A DNA stretch of 64,000 nt. It comes from an uncultured Duncaniella sp. GTDB taxonomy: Bacteria; Bacteroidota; Bacteroidia; Bacteroidales; Muribaculaceae. Below are positions 8,058-16,898 of the stretch, one piece after another. A program made the position numbers and the translations under genes. Every line of letters begins with the position of its first letter. Position 1 is the first letter of the stretch. Below the pieces are notes generated by a model. That model worked only from the letters and a program-made list of their open reading frames with translations. It ran no database searches and was not told the DNA's origin. The stretch lies in contig CAJULW010000026.1 of assembly GCA_910587515.1 (NCBI GenBank), positions 1 through 64,000 on the forward strand. The letters run 5' to 3'.

Positions 8058-8843
8058 ATGAACAATAAAAAATATTTGCTTATCGTAGCCATAATATTGG
8101 CTAATGCTATTGTTGTTTGCGCTCAGACTGACCGTCCGACGAGCATCTACAAGTCAATCCTGCTCGGATTGGAATATGAATTGAATGCCGGAGTCAATAT
8201 TGGAGGAGCGGCCCCACTGCCATTGCCTGCGGAGATCCGTTCGATTGACTCCTATAGTCCCAATCTCAATTTATATATAGGTGGGACTGTCACCAAATGG
8301 CTTGACATGGACAAGAAGAAGTGGGGAGTAGGGGTCGCATTGCGTTTCGAGACAAAAGGAATGGAGACGAAAGCCATGGTAAAAAATTACGGGATGGAGA
8401 TCATAAAAGCTGACACTAAGTTAAGCGGGAGGTGGACCGGTCGCGTGCAGACAAAGTATCAATCCCAGCAACTTACCATCCCTGTGACTGCTATCTATAA
8501 GATAAATTCGCGTTGGAAAGTTAACGCCGGGCCGTATGTGGCAGTGGTGTTCAGCAAGGATTTCAATGGATATGTTTATGATGGTTATCTTCGTGAAGGA
8601 GATCCAACTGGTCTCAAATGGCCTTTTTCTGACGGGGCGAGGGCAACCTATGATTTTGGAGACGAACTCCAGAGTTTTCAGTGGGGTTTTCAAGGTGGAG
8701 TTTCTTGGCGTGCGTTCAAACGTTTTTCAGTCAACGCCAATCTTGCATGGGGATGCAATGATATTTTTAAAAAGACGTTTAAGACAGTGTCCTTTAATAT
8801 GTATCCGATTTATCTGAATATGGGCTTCGGATATATATTCTGA
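8058..8843 (+). CDS. Outer-membrane beta-barrel protein (porin family)
   Basis: The 261-residue product has a signal peptide (residues 1-22, cleavage after VCA) and alternating aromatic/hydrophobic strands typical of a small eight- or ten-strand barrel. It ends in an aromatic residue (NMGFGYIF), the usual outer-membrane insertion signal. It resembles the PorT-like outer-membrane beta-barrel group of Bacteroidetes. Sitting 8 bp behind the PCMD lipoprotein, it is probably co-expressed with it, perhaps as a surface partner. No substrate can be inferred. Confidence 0.75.
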   Translation: MNNKKYLLIVAIILANAIVVCAQTDRPTSIYKSILLGLEYELNAGVNIGGAAPLPLPAEIRSIDSYSPNLNLYIGGTVTKWLDMDKKKWGVGVALRFETKGMETKAMVKNYGMEIIKADTKLSGRWTGRVQTKYQSQQLTIPVTAIYKINSRWKVNAGPYVAVVFSKDFNGYVYDGYLREGDPTGLKWPFSDGARATYDFGDELQSFQWGFQGGVSWRAFKRFSVNANLAWGCNDIFKKTFKTVSFNMYPIYLNMGFGYIF

Positions 8844-8880
8844 AAAGAGGCTATTGAATCGTTTTTTCGAGATATTGTTA

Positions 8881-8921
8881 AAAAATGTGGGAACCGCATA
8901 AATTGCGGTTCCCACATTTTT
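8881..8921. terminator. Bidirectional terminator between the porin gene and the PEP-synthase-like gene
   Basis: A perfect 18-bp stem AAAAATGTGGGAACCGCA / TGCGGTTCCCACATTTTT with a 5-nt loop separates two convergent genes. Confidence 0.95.
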
Positions 8922-8942
8922 TTGATTATATTTTAGAGTTGT

Positions 8943-11900
8943 TTATAATGAATGTGTATCTGGCTTGACCACTACACCTGTGCCTTTTAGTCCGTTTATT
9001 CCTATAGACAACGGGGAGGGAAAAGTTACTATGCGGATGAAATCATTTTCATAGGCCGCTGGTCGTGAGTTGAGAAAATCCACATCGTAGAGAGCGGTTA
9101 TCGGTTCACCTTCTTTGTGCTTGGCGTTGGTGTCGATCGTGAAATAGGCTACCCCGAAAGAGGTCAGGTTTTGGAAAAAGTGTGTGCCTTGACTTGGCTC
9201 GATACGGTAGTTCGGGAGCGATGATTCAACGATGAGTCGCGCAGCGGAGATCGCAGGCCATTTTACTGGTATGCCGAGAGATGTGTCTGACGATCCCCAT
9301 CGGCCTGGACCGATGAGTATGTATCTTTCTTCACGTTCGAGGAAGCCGCGGTTGATTTTTTCGATTTCCCGTGCGATCATGGGGTTGTTGGACGAAGAGA
9401 ATTTTTCAGGCCTTACATATACGACAGTCTTTACACCGTCAATGTTTCCGTGTCCGAGCGCGGTACCTGATTTCAATAGCAGTCTTTCATCGGGAGTCGC
9501 CATCAAGGCTTCATCTACAGTTTCCTTGCGGTCTACGATAGGCCGGATCTGTAGCCAGTATAGTCTGCCTTTGTTTTTGGCCGCTGGTCCGATCATTTTG
9601 TCGTCGGGACCTACTATTCCTGCGAATTCTATTTCTATAGGACGCTGCATGGCTTCCTGTCCTGTTGTAAGCATAAAGTCTATTGCTTCAGCGAGAGGAT
9701 AGACTTTATGTTTAAGGACGTTATTGAATGTGACTACTTTGCGTCCTTCGTATGAATCGGTGTCACGGATCACATTGTCGCGGAAGTCAAATGTGGACAC
9801 CATATATTTCAGCGCGCCTTTCTCTGCTATGTCCTGCACACGGAGTTTGGCCACATTATAGCCGTCGTCGACGCTGAGCGACGGTGCGATTGTCGATGGT
9901 GATTTTAGTTGAAGGCTGTCAGAAGTGTGGTTGCGTTCGTCTCCTTTCATGTCAAGCGCATACATGCGTGTCTGGGTGTCGCGCAACGCAAGGGAAAGTT
10001 CGGAGGTTTGAAGCACATTGTCGGGATGGCGCGGAGAAAATCTAAGTGAGAGTCCTCCATCAACGATATATTTCCCGAGTCCGACAGCTATTTCCGCCAC
10101 ACCGTCGTCCGGTTTCTCATCGTTGAGCGGATAGTAGTTAAGCGAACGTCCAACACCCGAAAAAGACGGAAAATAGTAGCCGTCGACATCTTTACCGACA
10201 ACCTCTTGTAGTATCACTGCCATTTTTTCCTGGTCGATCACGTTTGATGTCGCGGTCATATAAGCCTTGGAGTCCGCATAAAAGACTGATGCGTAGACTC
10301 CCTTGATGGCGTCTGTGACCATCTTCAACATTTGTTTCGGATCATGGTATTTAGGAACCATATAGGTAGAGTATATACCTGCGAATGGCTGATAGTGCGA
10401 ATCTTCAAGCAGGCTTGAACTGCGGACTGCTATCGGGGTGTCGACAACTTCGAACAGAGCTATCAGATCGTCCTTGATGCGTTGCGGCAATTTCCCTTGG
10501 AGAAAATGGGATAGGATTACGTCGTCCGGGGCATCGCTTAGCGCTACAGGGTAGAGTTTGTTGGTTTCCATGAACTCGTCGAAGATATCTGTGCAAAGCA
10601 CGACGGTGCGTGGGATGGTGATGGAGATCCCGTCGAAATTGTCGCAGACAGAATTCTTTTTAATTATGGAGTCGATGAAAGCGAGGCCGCGACCTTTGCC
10701 TCCGAGCGAACCTTGGCCTATGCGGGCAAAGTTTGAGTAATGGTCAAAGCGGTCTTTGTGGAACACGGCTACGACTCCGCGGTTTTTCATACGACGATAT
10801 TTTACGATCAGGTCAAAGAAAAGCTGTCGCACCTGTGGGGCATCTTTTAGGTCGCGGAACCGGTGGTTTTTTATGACTTCTGCTATCGGGAACATAGCGC
10901 GTGAATAAAGCCAACGGGAGATGTCGTTGAAAGATGCGTGCCAGTAAAGGGCTTCCGCCGGTATGTCGAATATGTTTTTTTGAAGATCCTTAAGCGATTT
11001 TATACGGAAAATTTCTTCTCCGCTTTCGGGGTTACGGATCACGAAATCTCCAAATCCGAAATTGCTTGTTATGGCTTTACCGAGGTCGACAGGAAATTTC
11101 TTTGAATTTTTGTCGATGAATGTCCCTCCGAGTTCTGATACGTCGTGTGCGTTTTCGATCTCCGAACTTTCGATTATGAGAGGGAGACATGGATTGCGTT
11201 CCCGGAGTTCATATCCGAGTTTTATGCCGGCTTTTGGGTCTTTCTTGCCCTCTCGCATGAATGAGACGTCGCTGATGACTCCGAGTATGTGGTCGCTGTA
11301 GCGGTTATACAGTTCGATAGCCTCCTCATAGTCGCGGGCGAGCATCACTTTGGGGCGGCCTCGCATGCGTAGCATCTGTTCATGCTCGTTAAGAGCTTCG
11401 GTCGAGAATTCCCTGGACTGTTTAAGTATGAATTTATATACGATCGGAAGAACTGAGGAATAGAACCTCACAGAGTCCTCCACGAGCAATATCATTTGTA
11501 CACCGACACCATTGATGTCGGCGTCAGCATTCATTTTGTCTTCAAGAAGTTTTATGACAGCCAGCAGTAGGTCGACGTTACCGAGCCATGAGAACACATA
11601 GTCTATTCCTGAAAAATCTTCGTTCGAAAGTCTTCGTGACACTTCTTTTGAAAAAGGTGTCAGGACTATTATTGGTTTGTCTGGATACGATTCGCGTATT
11701 TTTCGGGCTCCGGTGAAAGTTTCGCTGACGTCGTTTCCGGGCATCATTATGACGAGGTCGAAATTTTTTTGCTTCATTATCTCGAGTCCCTCAGATGTGT
11801 TCAGTGCACGGGTCACACGTGGTGGAGATGAAAGATTCAGAGCTGTGTATTCGAAATATAATTGTTCTTCCACACGTCCGTCTTCTTCCATCATGAATGC

Positions 11901-12008
11901 GTCGTAGGCCGATGCGATGAGAAGGACGTTGAATATGCGCTTCTGCATGAGGTTTTGGAACGCTGTATCTTTGAAATACAATCGGCTGAGTGCTTCGTCG
12001 TCAGTCAT
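8943..12008 (-). CDS. Receiver-like / PEP-pyruvate-binding (PPDK N-domain) fusion protein
   Basis: The 1021-residue cytosolic protein starts with two receiver-like domains (about 25-165 and 165-315; FDLVIMMPGND and LGVISDVSFM near the acidic positions). A PEP synthase / pyruvate-phosphate dikinase ATP-binding domain follows (about 430-860) with GSLGGKGRGLAF, the nucleotide-binding AVRSSSLLEDS and the closing RLYWLQIRPIVD. A C-terminal domain (about 880-1021) includes IGPGRWGSSDTSLG and GTHFFQNLTSFG. The phospho-histidine swivelling domain and PEP-binding barrel of true PEP synthase are absent, so it cannot perform the complete reaction alone. Similar proteins are annotated only as PEP/pyruvate-binding domain proteins. 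A regulatory or signalling ATP-grasp role is inference. The gene is monocistronic. Confidence 0.8.
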   Translation of the reverse strand: MTDDEALSRLYFKDTAFQNLMQKRIFNVLLIASAYDAFMMEEDGRVEEQLYFEYTALNLSSPPRVTRALNTSEGLEIMKQKNFDLVIMMPGNDVSETFTGARKIRESYPDKPIIVLTPFSKEVSRRLSNEDFSGIDYVFSWLGNVDLLLAVIKLLEDKMNADADINGVGVQMILLVEDSVRFYSSVLPIVYKFILKQSREFSTEALNEHEQMLRMRGRPKVMLARDYEEAIELYNRYSDHILGVISDVSFMREGKKDPKAGIKLGYELRERNPCLPLIIESSEIENAHDVSELGGTFIDKNSKKFPVDLGKAITSNFGFGDFVIRNPESGEEIFRIKSLKDLQKNIFDIPAEALYWHASFNDISRWLYSRAMFPIAEVIKNHRFRDLKDAPQVRQLFFDLIVKYRRMKNRGVVAVFHKDRFDHYSNFARIGQGSLGGKGRGLAFIDSIIKKNSVCDNFDGISITIPRTVVLCTDIFDEFMETNKLYPVALSDAPDDVILSHFLQGKLPQRIKDDLIALFEVVDTPIAVRSSSLLEDSHYQPFAGIYSTYMVPKYHDPKQMLKMVTDAIKGVYASVFYADSKAYMTATSNVIDQEKMAVILQEVVGKDVDGYYFPSFSGVGRSLNYYPLNDEKPDDGVAEIAVGLGKYIVDGGLSLRFSPRHPDNVLQTSELSLALRDTQTRMYALDMKGDERNHTSDSLQLKSPSTIAPSLSVDDGYNVAKLRVQDIAEKGALKYMVSTFDFRDNVIRDTDSYEGRKVVTFNNVLKHKVYPLAEAIDFMLTTGQEAMQRPIEIEFAGIVGPDDKMIGPAAKNKGRLYWLQIRPIVDRKETVDEALMATPDERLLLKSGTALGHGNIDGVKTVVYVRPEKFSSSNNPMIAREIEKINRGFLEREERYILIGPGRWGSSDTSLGIPVKWPAISAARLIVESSLPNYRIEPSQGTHFFQNLTSFGVAYFTIDTNAKHKEGEPITALYDVDFLNSRPAAYENDFIRIVTFPSPLSIGINGLKGTGVVVKPDTHSL

Positions 12009-12053
12009 GATGCATGTACTATGTTAAAAATGAAGAATGGTTAGATTATGACG

Positions 12054-12061
12054 CAAAATTA
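12054..12061 (-). promoter_or_regulatory. -7 element of the receiver/PEP-synthase-like gene
   Basis: Minus-strand TAATTTTG, 46 bp upstream of the start codon at 12008. No clear -33 element. Confidence 0.4.
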
Positions 12062-12273
12062 ACGAAAAAATCAATAGTTATGACCTTTGTTACCAATAAT
12101 TATGGAATATAAATACGTGTTGGTTTGCAATAAACGTTTTCAATCCGAAATGAGCTTGAATTGAATCTGTGAGATGGATTTAAATTTGAAGAATCCAAAT
12201 CGAAGTGCAAAACTTTGAGTTAGGAATTTCACATTCTCCTCTCTCCTTCTGGCGAGGGGATGCCCAAGCAGCG

Positions 12274-12295
12274 GGGGGCGGCCTAAACCGCCCCC
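12274..12295. repeat. GC-rich hairpin in the IS30 leader
   Basis: GGGGGCGG, loop CCTAAA, CCGCCCCC: a perfect 8-bp stem, very GC-rich for this region. The minus strand here reads as a low-complexity peptide (GGGLGRPPLLGHPLARRREE), which I regard as a by-product of the structure. Confidence 0.7.
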
Positions 12296-12321
12296 AAGAG
12301 CGGACAGCAGCAGAACACGCT

Positions 12322-12378
12322 GGCAATACAAAAAAGGGAAACCGAAGTTTCCCTGAGATTAACTAATTTTGTATTGCC
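12322..12378. repeat. Nested hairpin just before the transposase start
   Basis: An outer 12-bp stem (GGCAATACAAAA at 12322-12333 with TTTTGTATTGCC at 12367-12378) encloses an inner 8-bp stem (AGGGAAAC / GTTTCCCT, loop CGAA, 12335-12354). It ends two bases before the transposase ATG at 12381. It may block read-through transcription or translation entering the IS, as known for other insertion sequences; this is inference. Confidence 0.75.
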
Positions 12379-12380
12379 TT

Positions 12381-13364
12381 ATGTATCATCAGTTAACCTC
12401 GCAGCAAAGGTCGCAAATTTTCGCCTTACTGCAAAGAAAAACTTCGAGAAAAGAAATCGCCCTCATCGTAGGGTGCAGCGAGTCAACGCTTTGCCGCGAA
12501 CTCAAGCGCAATTCCACCGAAAAAGGCAACTATTTGTGGGAAAAGGCTCATGCAAAAGCGCTTGGACGCAGAAAGCGTACCACCTCCAACAGGAAACTCG
12601 ACAGCATGCTTGTCTGGCGCATAAAGCAGATGATTGTCGACCACCAGTGGTCACCGGAACAGATCCGTGGCGTGCTGGCAAAAGAAGGCGTTTCCGTGTC
12701 CGTGCAGACCGTCTACAACATCATAAACACCGATGAAAGCGGGGAACTGCGCCGCCACCGCAGACATCCCGACTTCAGACGAAGGCCGAAAGGCGAACGC
12801 AAACCCACCAAAGCCACCAACATACCAAGCCGCACAAGCATACACGACAGGCCTACCGAGGCAGACGGTAGACGCTTCGGTGACTTTGAGATGGATCTTA
12901 TCGTCGACGCCCACGGACATGCCATCCTTGTGCTGCTCGAACGTATGACCGGCTTCGTGATGATGGAAAGACTGCCTTACGGAAAGAGGGCCAAGCCCTT
13001 ATCAAAGACTGTCGTGAGAATGCTGTTCGCATATCGCAAATGCCTGAAAACCATCACTACGGACAACGGCAGCGAGTTCTCGGCTCACCTCGATATAACC
13101 ACCGGATTACGCATCAAAGGTCTTGATGATGTAACTGTTTATTTTGCCGACAGCTACTGCTCTTGGCAAAAAGGCGCTGTTGAAAACGTAAACAAGCTCA
13201 TCCGTCAATACATTCCCAAAAAGTCAAATTTCAATGATTTCACTGACCTATATATCAAGAATATTGCAAAGAAACTCAACCTCAGACCTCGGAAAAAACT
13301 CGGCTTTTCAAACCCGAAGACTGAGTTCTTCAAACAAATCGCTAATTTTGCACTTGCCAGTTGA
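12381..13364 (+). CDS. IS30-family transposase
   Basis: From the ATG at 12381 the product has 327 residues. An upstream in-frame TTG at 12369 lies inside a hairpin and is less likely as the start. The N-terminal helix-turn-helix (LTSQQRSQIFALLQRKTSRKEIA, VGCSESTLCRELKRNS) is typical of IS30. The DDE integrase core is visible: first Asp in FGDFEMDLIVDAHGH, second in TTDNGSEFSAH, Glu in WQKGAVENVNKLIRQY. The C-terminus (RPRKKLGFSNPKTEFFKQIANFALAS) is the usual IS30 ending. The reading frame is intact, so the element may still be mobile. Confidence 0.95.
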   Translation: MYHQLTSQQRSQIFALLQRKTSRKEIALIVGCSESTLCRELKRNSTEKGNYLWEKAHAKALGRRKRTTSNRKLDSMLVWRIKQMIVDHQWSPEQIRGVLAKEGVSVSVQTVYNIINTDESGELRRHRRHPDFRRRPKGERKPTKATNIPSRTSIHDRPTEADGRRFGDFEMDLIVDAHGHAILVLLERMTGFVMMERLPYGKRAKPLSKTVVRMLFAYRKCLKTITTDNGSEFSAHLDITTGLRIKGLDDVTVYFADSYCSWQKGAVENVNKLIRQYIPKKSNFNDFTDLYIKNIAKKLNLRPRKKLGFSNPKTEFFKQIANFALAS

Positions 13365-13440
13365 ACCTGCGTTTTCTGCGTTTTCGACAATTATGATTTT
13401 TTCGTCAAAAACTTCATGGCGGATATTCGAATATAATTAT

Positions 13441-13448
13441 TATCTTTG
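13441..13448 (+). promoter_or_regulatory. -7 element of the nqr operon
   Basis: TATCTTTG, 37 bp before the nqrA start. It matches TAnnTTTG well, while the -33 position has no clear TTTG. The IS30 right end lies only about 75 bp upstream, so the insertion may have replaced older upstream control DNA. Confidence 0.55.
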
Positions 13449-13485
13449 TGCTTTCCAATTTATTTAGGTAACGAATTTTCTAAGG

Positions 13486-14826
13486 ATGAGAAAAACTATC
13501 GGTCTGAAAAAAGGCTTAAATCTCCATCTAGAAGGAGGTCTCGTATCGTATGACGTCTCTGGCTTTGTGTGTCCGTCGCGTGTCGCTGTGGAGCCTGACG
13601 ATTTCCCCGGGTTTATGCCGAAGCTTGAGGTTAAGGAAGGCGATCCGGTGAAGGTCGGCTCTCCGTTGTTTCATGACAAGGTACATGATGGCATGAAGCT
13701 TGTCTCTCCTGTCTCCGGAATTGTCGAGAGCATTGTGCGCGGTCCAAGACGAAAAATAGAGCGGATTGTCATATCTGTCGATAGTGTCTCTGATGTTTTG
13801 TCGGTTTTGCCTTTTTCGGGCTCCAATGCCGGTGATGTCAGAGATTTTCTTTTGAAAAGCGGGTTGTGGATTATGATGAGGCGACGTCCGTTTGATGTCG
13901 TCCCGGATCCGTCTGATTCACCTGTTTCGATAATGGTTACAGCGATGGATACCGCGCCACTCGCGCTTCCGCTTGAAAGGATGATTGAAGGTCGTGATTC
14001 CGATATAAAAGCCGGTTTGGCGATATTGAAAAAATTGACCTCCGGTAAAATATACATAGGTGTGGACGAAGGGTCGATGCTCCATGATTTTGGGGATGCT
14101 GAAGTTGTTCGGTTCCCTAACCTTCATCCGGCCGGAAATGCGGGAGTGCAGTTGGCTAACATACGTCCGGTCAATAAAGGAGATGTTGCCTGGACGGTTG
14201 ATATACTTACCGTGGCGCGTATCGGTCGTTTGGCAGTGTCCGGTGTTCCTGATTGGGAAACGATGGTTGCGGTTACAGGTAGTGAAATAACCGACCCTTC
14301 GGTGATAAAAACCGTTGTCGGGGCAGAAATGTCGGTCTTGCTTGAAGGGAGAATTAAATCTGATGAAAAACCGCGGCGTGTAATTTCAGGCAATGTACTT
14401 ACGGGTATTCCTGTGGGCGTTGACGGATATCTTCGTTATCCTTACCGTCAGGTTACGGTTATACCGGAAGGCTCCGATGCTGACGAATTTATGGGTTGGG
14501 CGTCGATGAGCCCGTCTAAAATGAGTGTCAATCCTTCGTTTATCGGACATTTCCTTAAACGTAGTTTTGCTCCTGACGCACGTCTTAACGGTGGGCGACG
14601 GGCCATGATAATGTCTGGGGTGTATGATAAAGTTTTCCCTATGGATATATTGCCGGAATATCTTATAAAGGCTATTCTCGCAAGGGACATCGACCGGATG
14701 GAGGCTCTTGGCATTTATGAGGTCGCTCCCGAGGATTTTGCTTTAGCCGAATATGTCGACCCTTCAAAACTTGAACTTCAGAAAATCGTCCGTCAAGGGC
14801 TTGATTATTTGCGCGGGCAAGTTTGA
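13486..14826 (+). CDS. nqrA: Na+-translocating NADH:quinone reductase subunit A
   Basis: This 446-residue protein is the cytoplasm-facing NqrA subunit of Na+-NQR, the respiratory complex that oxidises NADH, reduces quinone and exports Na+. The N-terminus MRKTIGLKKGLNLHLEGG and the segment FPGFMPKLEVKEGDPVKVGSPLFHDK (a barrel-sandwich, lipoyl-like fold) are typical, as is the length. It is the first of six genes in canonical order. The start ATG follows a -7 element by 37 bp. Confidence 0.97.
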   Translation: MRKTIGLKKGLNLHLEGGLVSYDVSGFVCPSRVAVEPDDFPGFMPKLEVKEGDPVKVGSPLFHDKVHDGMKLVSPVSGIVESIVRGPRRKIERIVISVDSVSDVLSVLPFSGSNAGDVRDFLLKSGLWIMMRRRPFDVVPDPSDSPVSIMVTAMDTAPLALPLERMIEGRDSDIKAGLAILKKLTSGKIYIGVDEGSMLHDFGDAEVVRFPNLHPAGNAGVQLANIRPVNKGDVAWTVDILTVARIGRLAVSGVPDWETMVAVTGSEITDPSVIKTVVGAEMSVLLEGRIKSDEKPRRVISGNVLTGIPVGVDGYLRYPYRQVTVIPEGSDADEFMGWASMSPSKMSVNPSFIGHFLKRSFAPDARLNGGRRAMIMSGVYDKVFPMDILPEYLIKAILARDIDRMEALGIYEVAPEDFALAEYVDPSKLELQKIVRQGLDYLRGQV

Positions 14827-14882
14827 GATGTATGTTGTATATTTTCGTCGGTTTCTTATTTTGATGAATCAATAATCAGATA

Positions 14883-16082
14883 ATGAAAGCTTTAAGAGAT
14901 TATCTTAATCGAATTAAACCTAATTTTGAGCCAGAAGGGAAGCTGCATGCTTTCCGGAGTGTATTTGACGGTCTTGAAACTTTCCTTTATACTCCGAACA
15001 CGACGTCGGATTCGGGGGTGAATATCCACGACAGTCTCGATTCGAAAAGAGTTATGATAATAGTGGTGCTCGCGTTGATGCCCTGTCTGCTTTTCGGGAT
15101 GTATAATACCGGTTATCAGAATTGGCTTGCCGCTGGAGCCGATAATTTCCCGTTTTGGGAAATAATGGCCTATGGCTTCCTTTCGGTGCTTCCGCGTATA
15201 GTGGTGGCGTACGTTGTCGGTCTTGGAATCGAGTTTGTGGTAGCGCAGTGGAGACGTGAGGAAATTCAGGAGGGATTTCTTGTCACCGGAATATTGATTC
15301 CTTTGGTTTGTCCTGTTGAAACGCCTCTTTGGATGATTGCTGTCGCAACGGCTTTTTCAGTCATTTTTGTGAAAGAGGTTTTTGGAGGCACTGGCTATAA
15401 TGTTTTTAATGTCGCGCTTGTGACAAGGGCTGTGCTGTTTTTCGGCTATCCGGCTCAGATGAGCGGTGATAAAGTGTTTGTGGCCTCGCGTTCTATCTGC
15501 GGTCTCGGCTTTGATTTGCCTGACGCTTTTTCGGGCGCTACGCCTTTGGGGCAGATTGCGTCGTTTACCGGTGGCGATCTTCAACTGCTGAATCTTAAAG
15601 GCAATGTAGTGAGTGCGTGGGATGCTTTTATCGGATTGATTCCCGGCTCGTTCGGCGAGACCTCGACTCTTGCGATTCTTATTGGCGCTGTCATACTTCT
15701 TGTGACGGGAATCGCGTCATGGAGAATAATGCTCAGCGTGGTTGCCGGAGGTTTGCTGATGGGATGGGTGGCGAATTTCTTTGCAACTCCGACATACCCG
15801 GCTTCCTTTCTTTCGCCTGTCGATCAGCTTTTATTCGGTGGTTTTGCGTTTGCAGCGGTGTTCATGGCAACCGATCCGGTCACCGCGGCGAGGACGAATG
15901 CCGGTAAATATTTCTATGGTCTTCTTGTCGGGGCGATGGCCATTCTTATCCGTACATACAACAATGGTTATCCTGAAGGAGCGATGTTGGCGGTGTTGTT
16001 GGGCAACGCTTTTGCACCGTTGATAGACTATTGTGTGGTTCAGCTTAATGTGGCAAGGCGCATGCGTCGCATGCGGGGATAA
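14883..16082 (+). CDS. nqrB: Na+-NQR subunit B
   Basis: NqrB is the multi-pass membrane subunit that binds riboflavin, carries a covalent FMN and takes part in Na+ translocation. The 399-residue product has about nine or ten membrane segments. The FMN attachment motif is visible as DAFSGATPLG, with the modified threonine at residue 220. It follows nqrA by 56 bp and precedes nqrC by 39 bp. Confidence 0.97.
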   Translation: MKALRDYLNRIKPNFEPEGKLHAFRSVFDGLETFLYTPNTTSDSGVNIHDSLDSKRVMIIVVLALMPCLLFGMYNTGYQNWLAAGADNFPFWEIMAYGFLSVLPRIVVAYVVGLGIEFVVAQWRREEIQEGFLVTGILIPLVCPVETPLWMIAVATAFSVIFVKEVFGGTGYNVFNVALVTRAVLFFGYPAQMSGDKVFVASRSICGLGFDLPDAFSGATPLGQIASFTGGDLQLLNLKGNVVSAWDAFIGLIPGSFGETSTLAILIGAVILLVTGIASWRIMLSVVAGGLLMGWVANFFATPTYPASFLSPVDQLLFGGFAFAAVFMATDPVTAARTNAGKYFYGLLVGAMAILIRTYNNGYPEGAMLAVLLGNAFAPLIDYCVVQLNVARRMRRMRG

Positions 16083-16121
16083 ATGATTTAATTTCACGGT
16101 TCAACAAATTTTATCCGACAA

Positions 16122-16847
16122 ATGAACAAACAAAGCAACTCATATACGATTATATATATAATCATTCTTGTGACCGTAGTCGGTACGGCTTTGGCTACAG
16201 CGTCACTGGCTTTGCGTGGCCGACAGCAGGACAATGCCAACGCTGATAAAATGGGTCAGATTCTCGCTGCGGCTCTCATATCTCCAGAGAAAGGAAAGGT
16301 GGTCGAGGAGTTCGACAGGTATATAACAGGACAGTATGTCGTCAACGCTCAAGGTGAAAAGATCGAAGGCGTGGCCGCATTTGATGTAAATATTGCAGCG
16401 CAAAGTAAAGTCACTCCCGACAAGCGTGAACTTCCGGTCTTTGTATGTACGGTAAATGACGGTTCTGAAAAATATATAGTCCCTGTATACGGAGCCGGAC
16501 TTTGGGGCCCTATATGGGGTTATGTGGCTTTTGATGCTGACGGCTCAACCGTCTACGGTGCATATTTCGCGCATCAGGGTGAGACTCCTGGACTTGGAGC
16601 TGAAATTGAGAAACCTGCTTTCAGTAGCCAGTTTGAGGGTAAAAGAGTGTTTAAAGACGGTCGTTTCCGCCCTATAGCGGTAGTCAAGGCCGGACAGTCT
16701 CCGCTTGATGGAGAGGACTATGTCGATGGTATATCGGGTGGAACCATAACATCAAAAGGGGTTGGAGCAATGCTTGACAACTGTCTGACACCATATAAAA
16801 AGTTTCTTCAGAACCTCTCCCGTCTACAGAACGCGTCGGCGGAGTGA
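16122..16847 (+). CDS. nqrC: Na+-NQR subunit C
   Basis: NqrC has one N-terminal membrane helix (residues 8-29) and a periplasmic FMN-binding domain. The FMN attachment region reads DGISGGTITSKG (Thr near residue 208). Conserved stretches include VYGAGLWGPIWGYVAF and HQGETPGLGAEI. At 241 residues it has the normal size. The FMN transferase ApbE needed to load NqrB and NqrC is not encoded in this window. Confidence 0.96.
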   Translation: MNKQSNSYTIIYIIILVTVVGTALATASLALRGRQQDNANADKMGQILAAALISPEKGKVVEEFDRYITGQYVVNAQGEKIEGVAAFDVNIAAQSKVTPDKRELPVFVCTVNDGSEKYIVPVYGAGLWGPIWGYVAFDADGSTVYGAYFAHQGETPGLGAEIEKPAFSSQFEGKRVFKDGRFRPIAVVKAGQSPLDGEDYVDGISGGTITSKGVGAMLDNCLTPYKKFLQNLSRLQNASAE

Positions 16848-16898
16848 TGCGGGTTTGAGATATAAGTTTGAACGGATCAATAATTATATTCCATCGTC

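Larger units (their letters stand above)
12203..13364 (+). mobile_element. IS30-family insertion sequence (about 1.16 kb)
   Basis: A full-length IS30-type transposase gene lies between short inverted ends sharing the 10-bp core AAGTGCAAAA (12203-12212 left; TTTTGCACTT at 13346-13355 right). The right end overlaps the final transposase codons (ANFALAS), a common arrangement in Bacteroidetes IS30 elements. The exact tips and target duplication cannot be fixed from one copy. The element sits between the receiver/PEP-synthase gene and nqrA and does not interrupt either. Its 170-nt leader is GC-rich and heavily structured, unlike its surroundings. Confidence 0.8.

Noticed and set aside
12140..12331. 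Minus-strand 63-codon frame with a GGGLGRPPLLGHPLARRREE segment
   Set aside because: It lies over the structured IS30 leader, and its composition follows from the GC-rich hairpin; there is no promoter or family.
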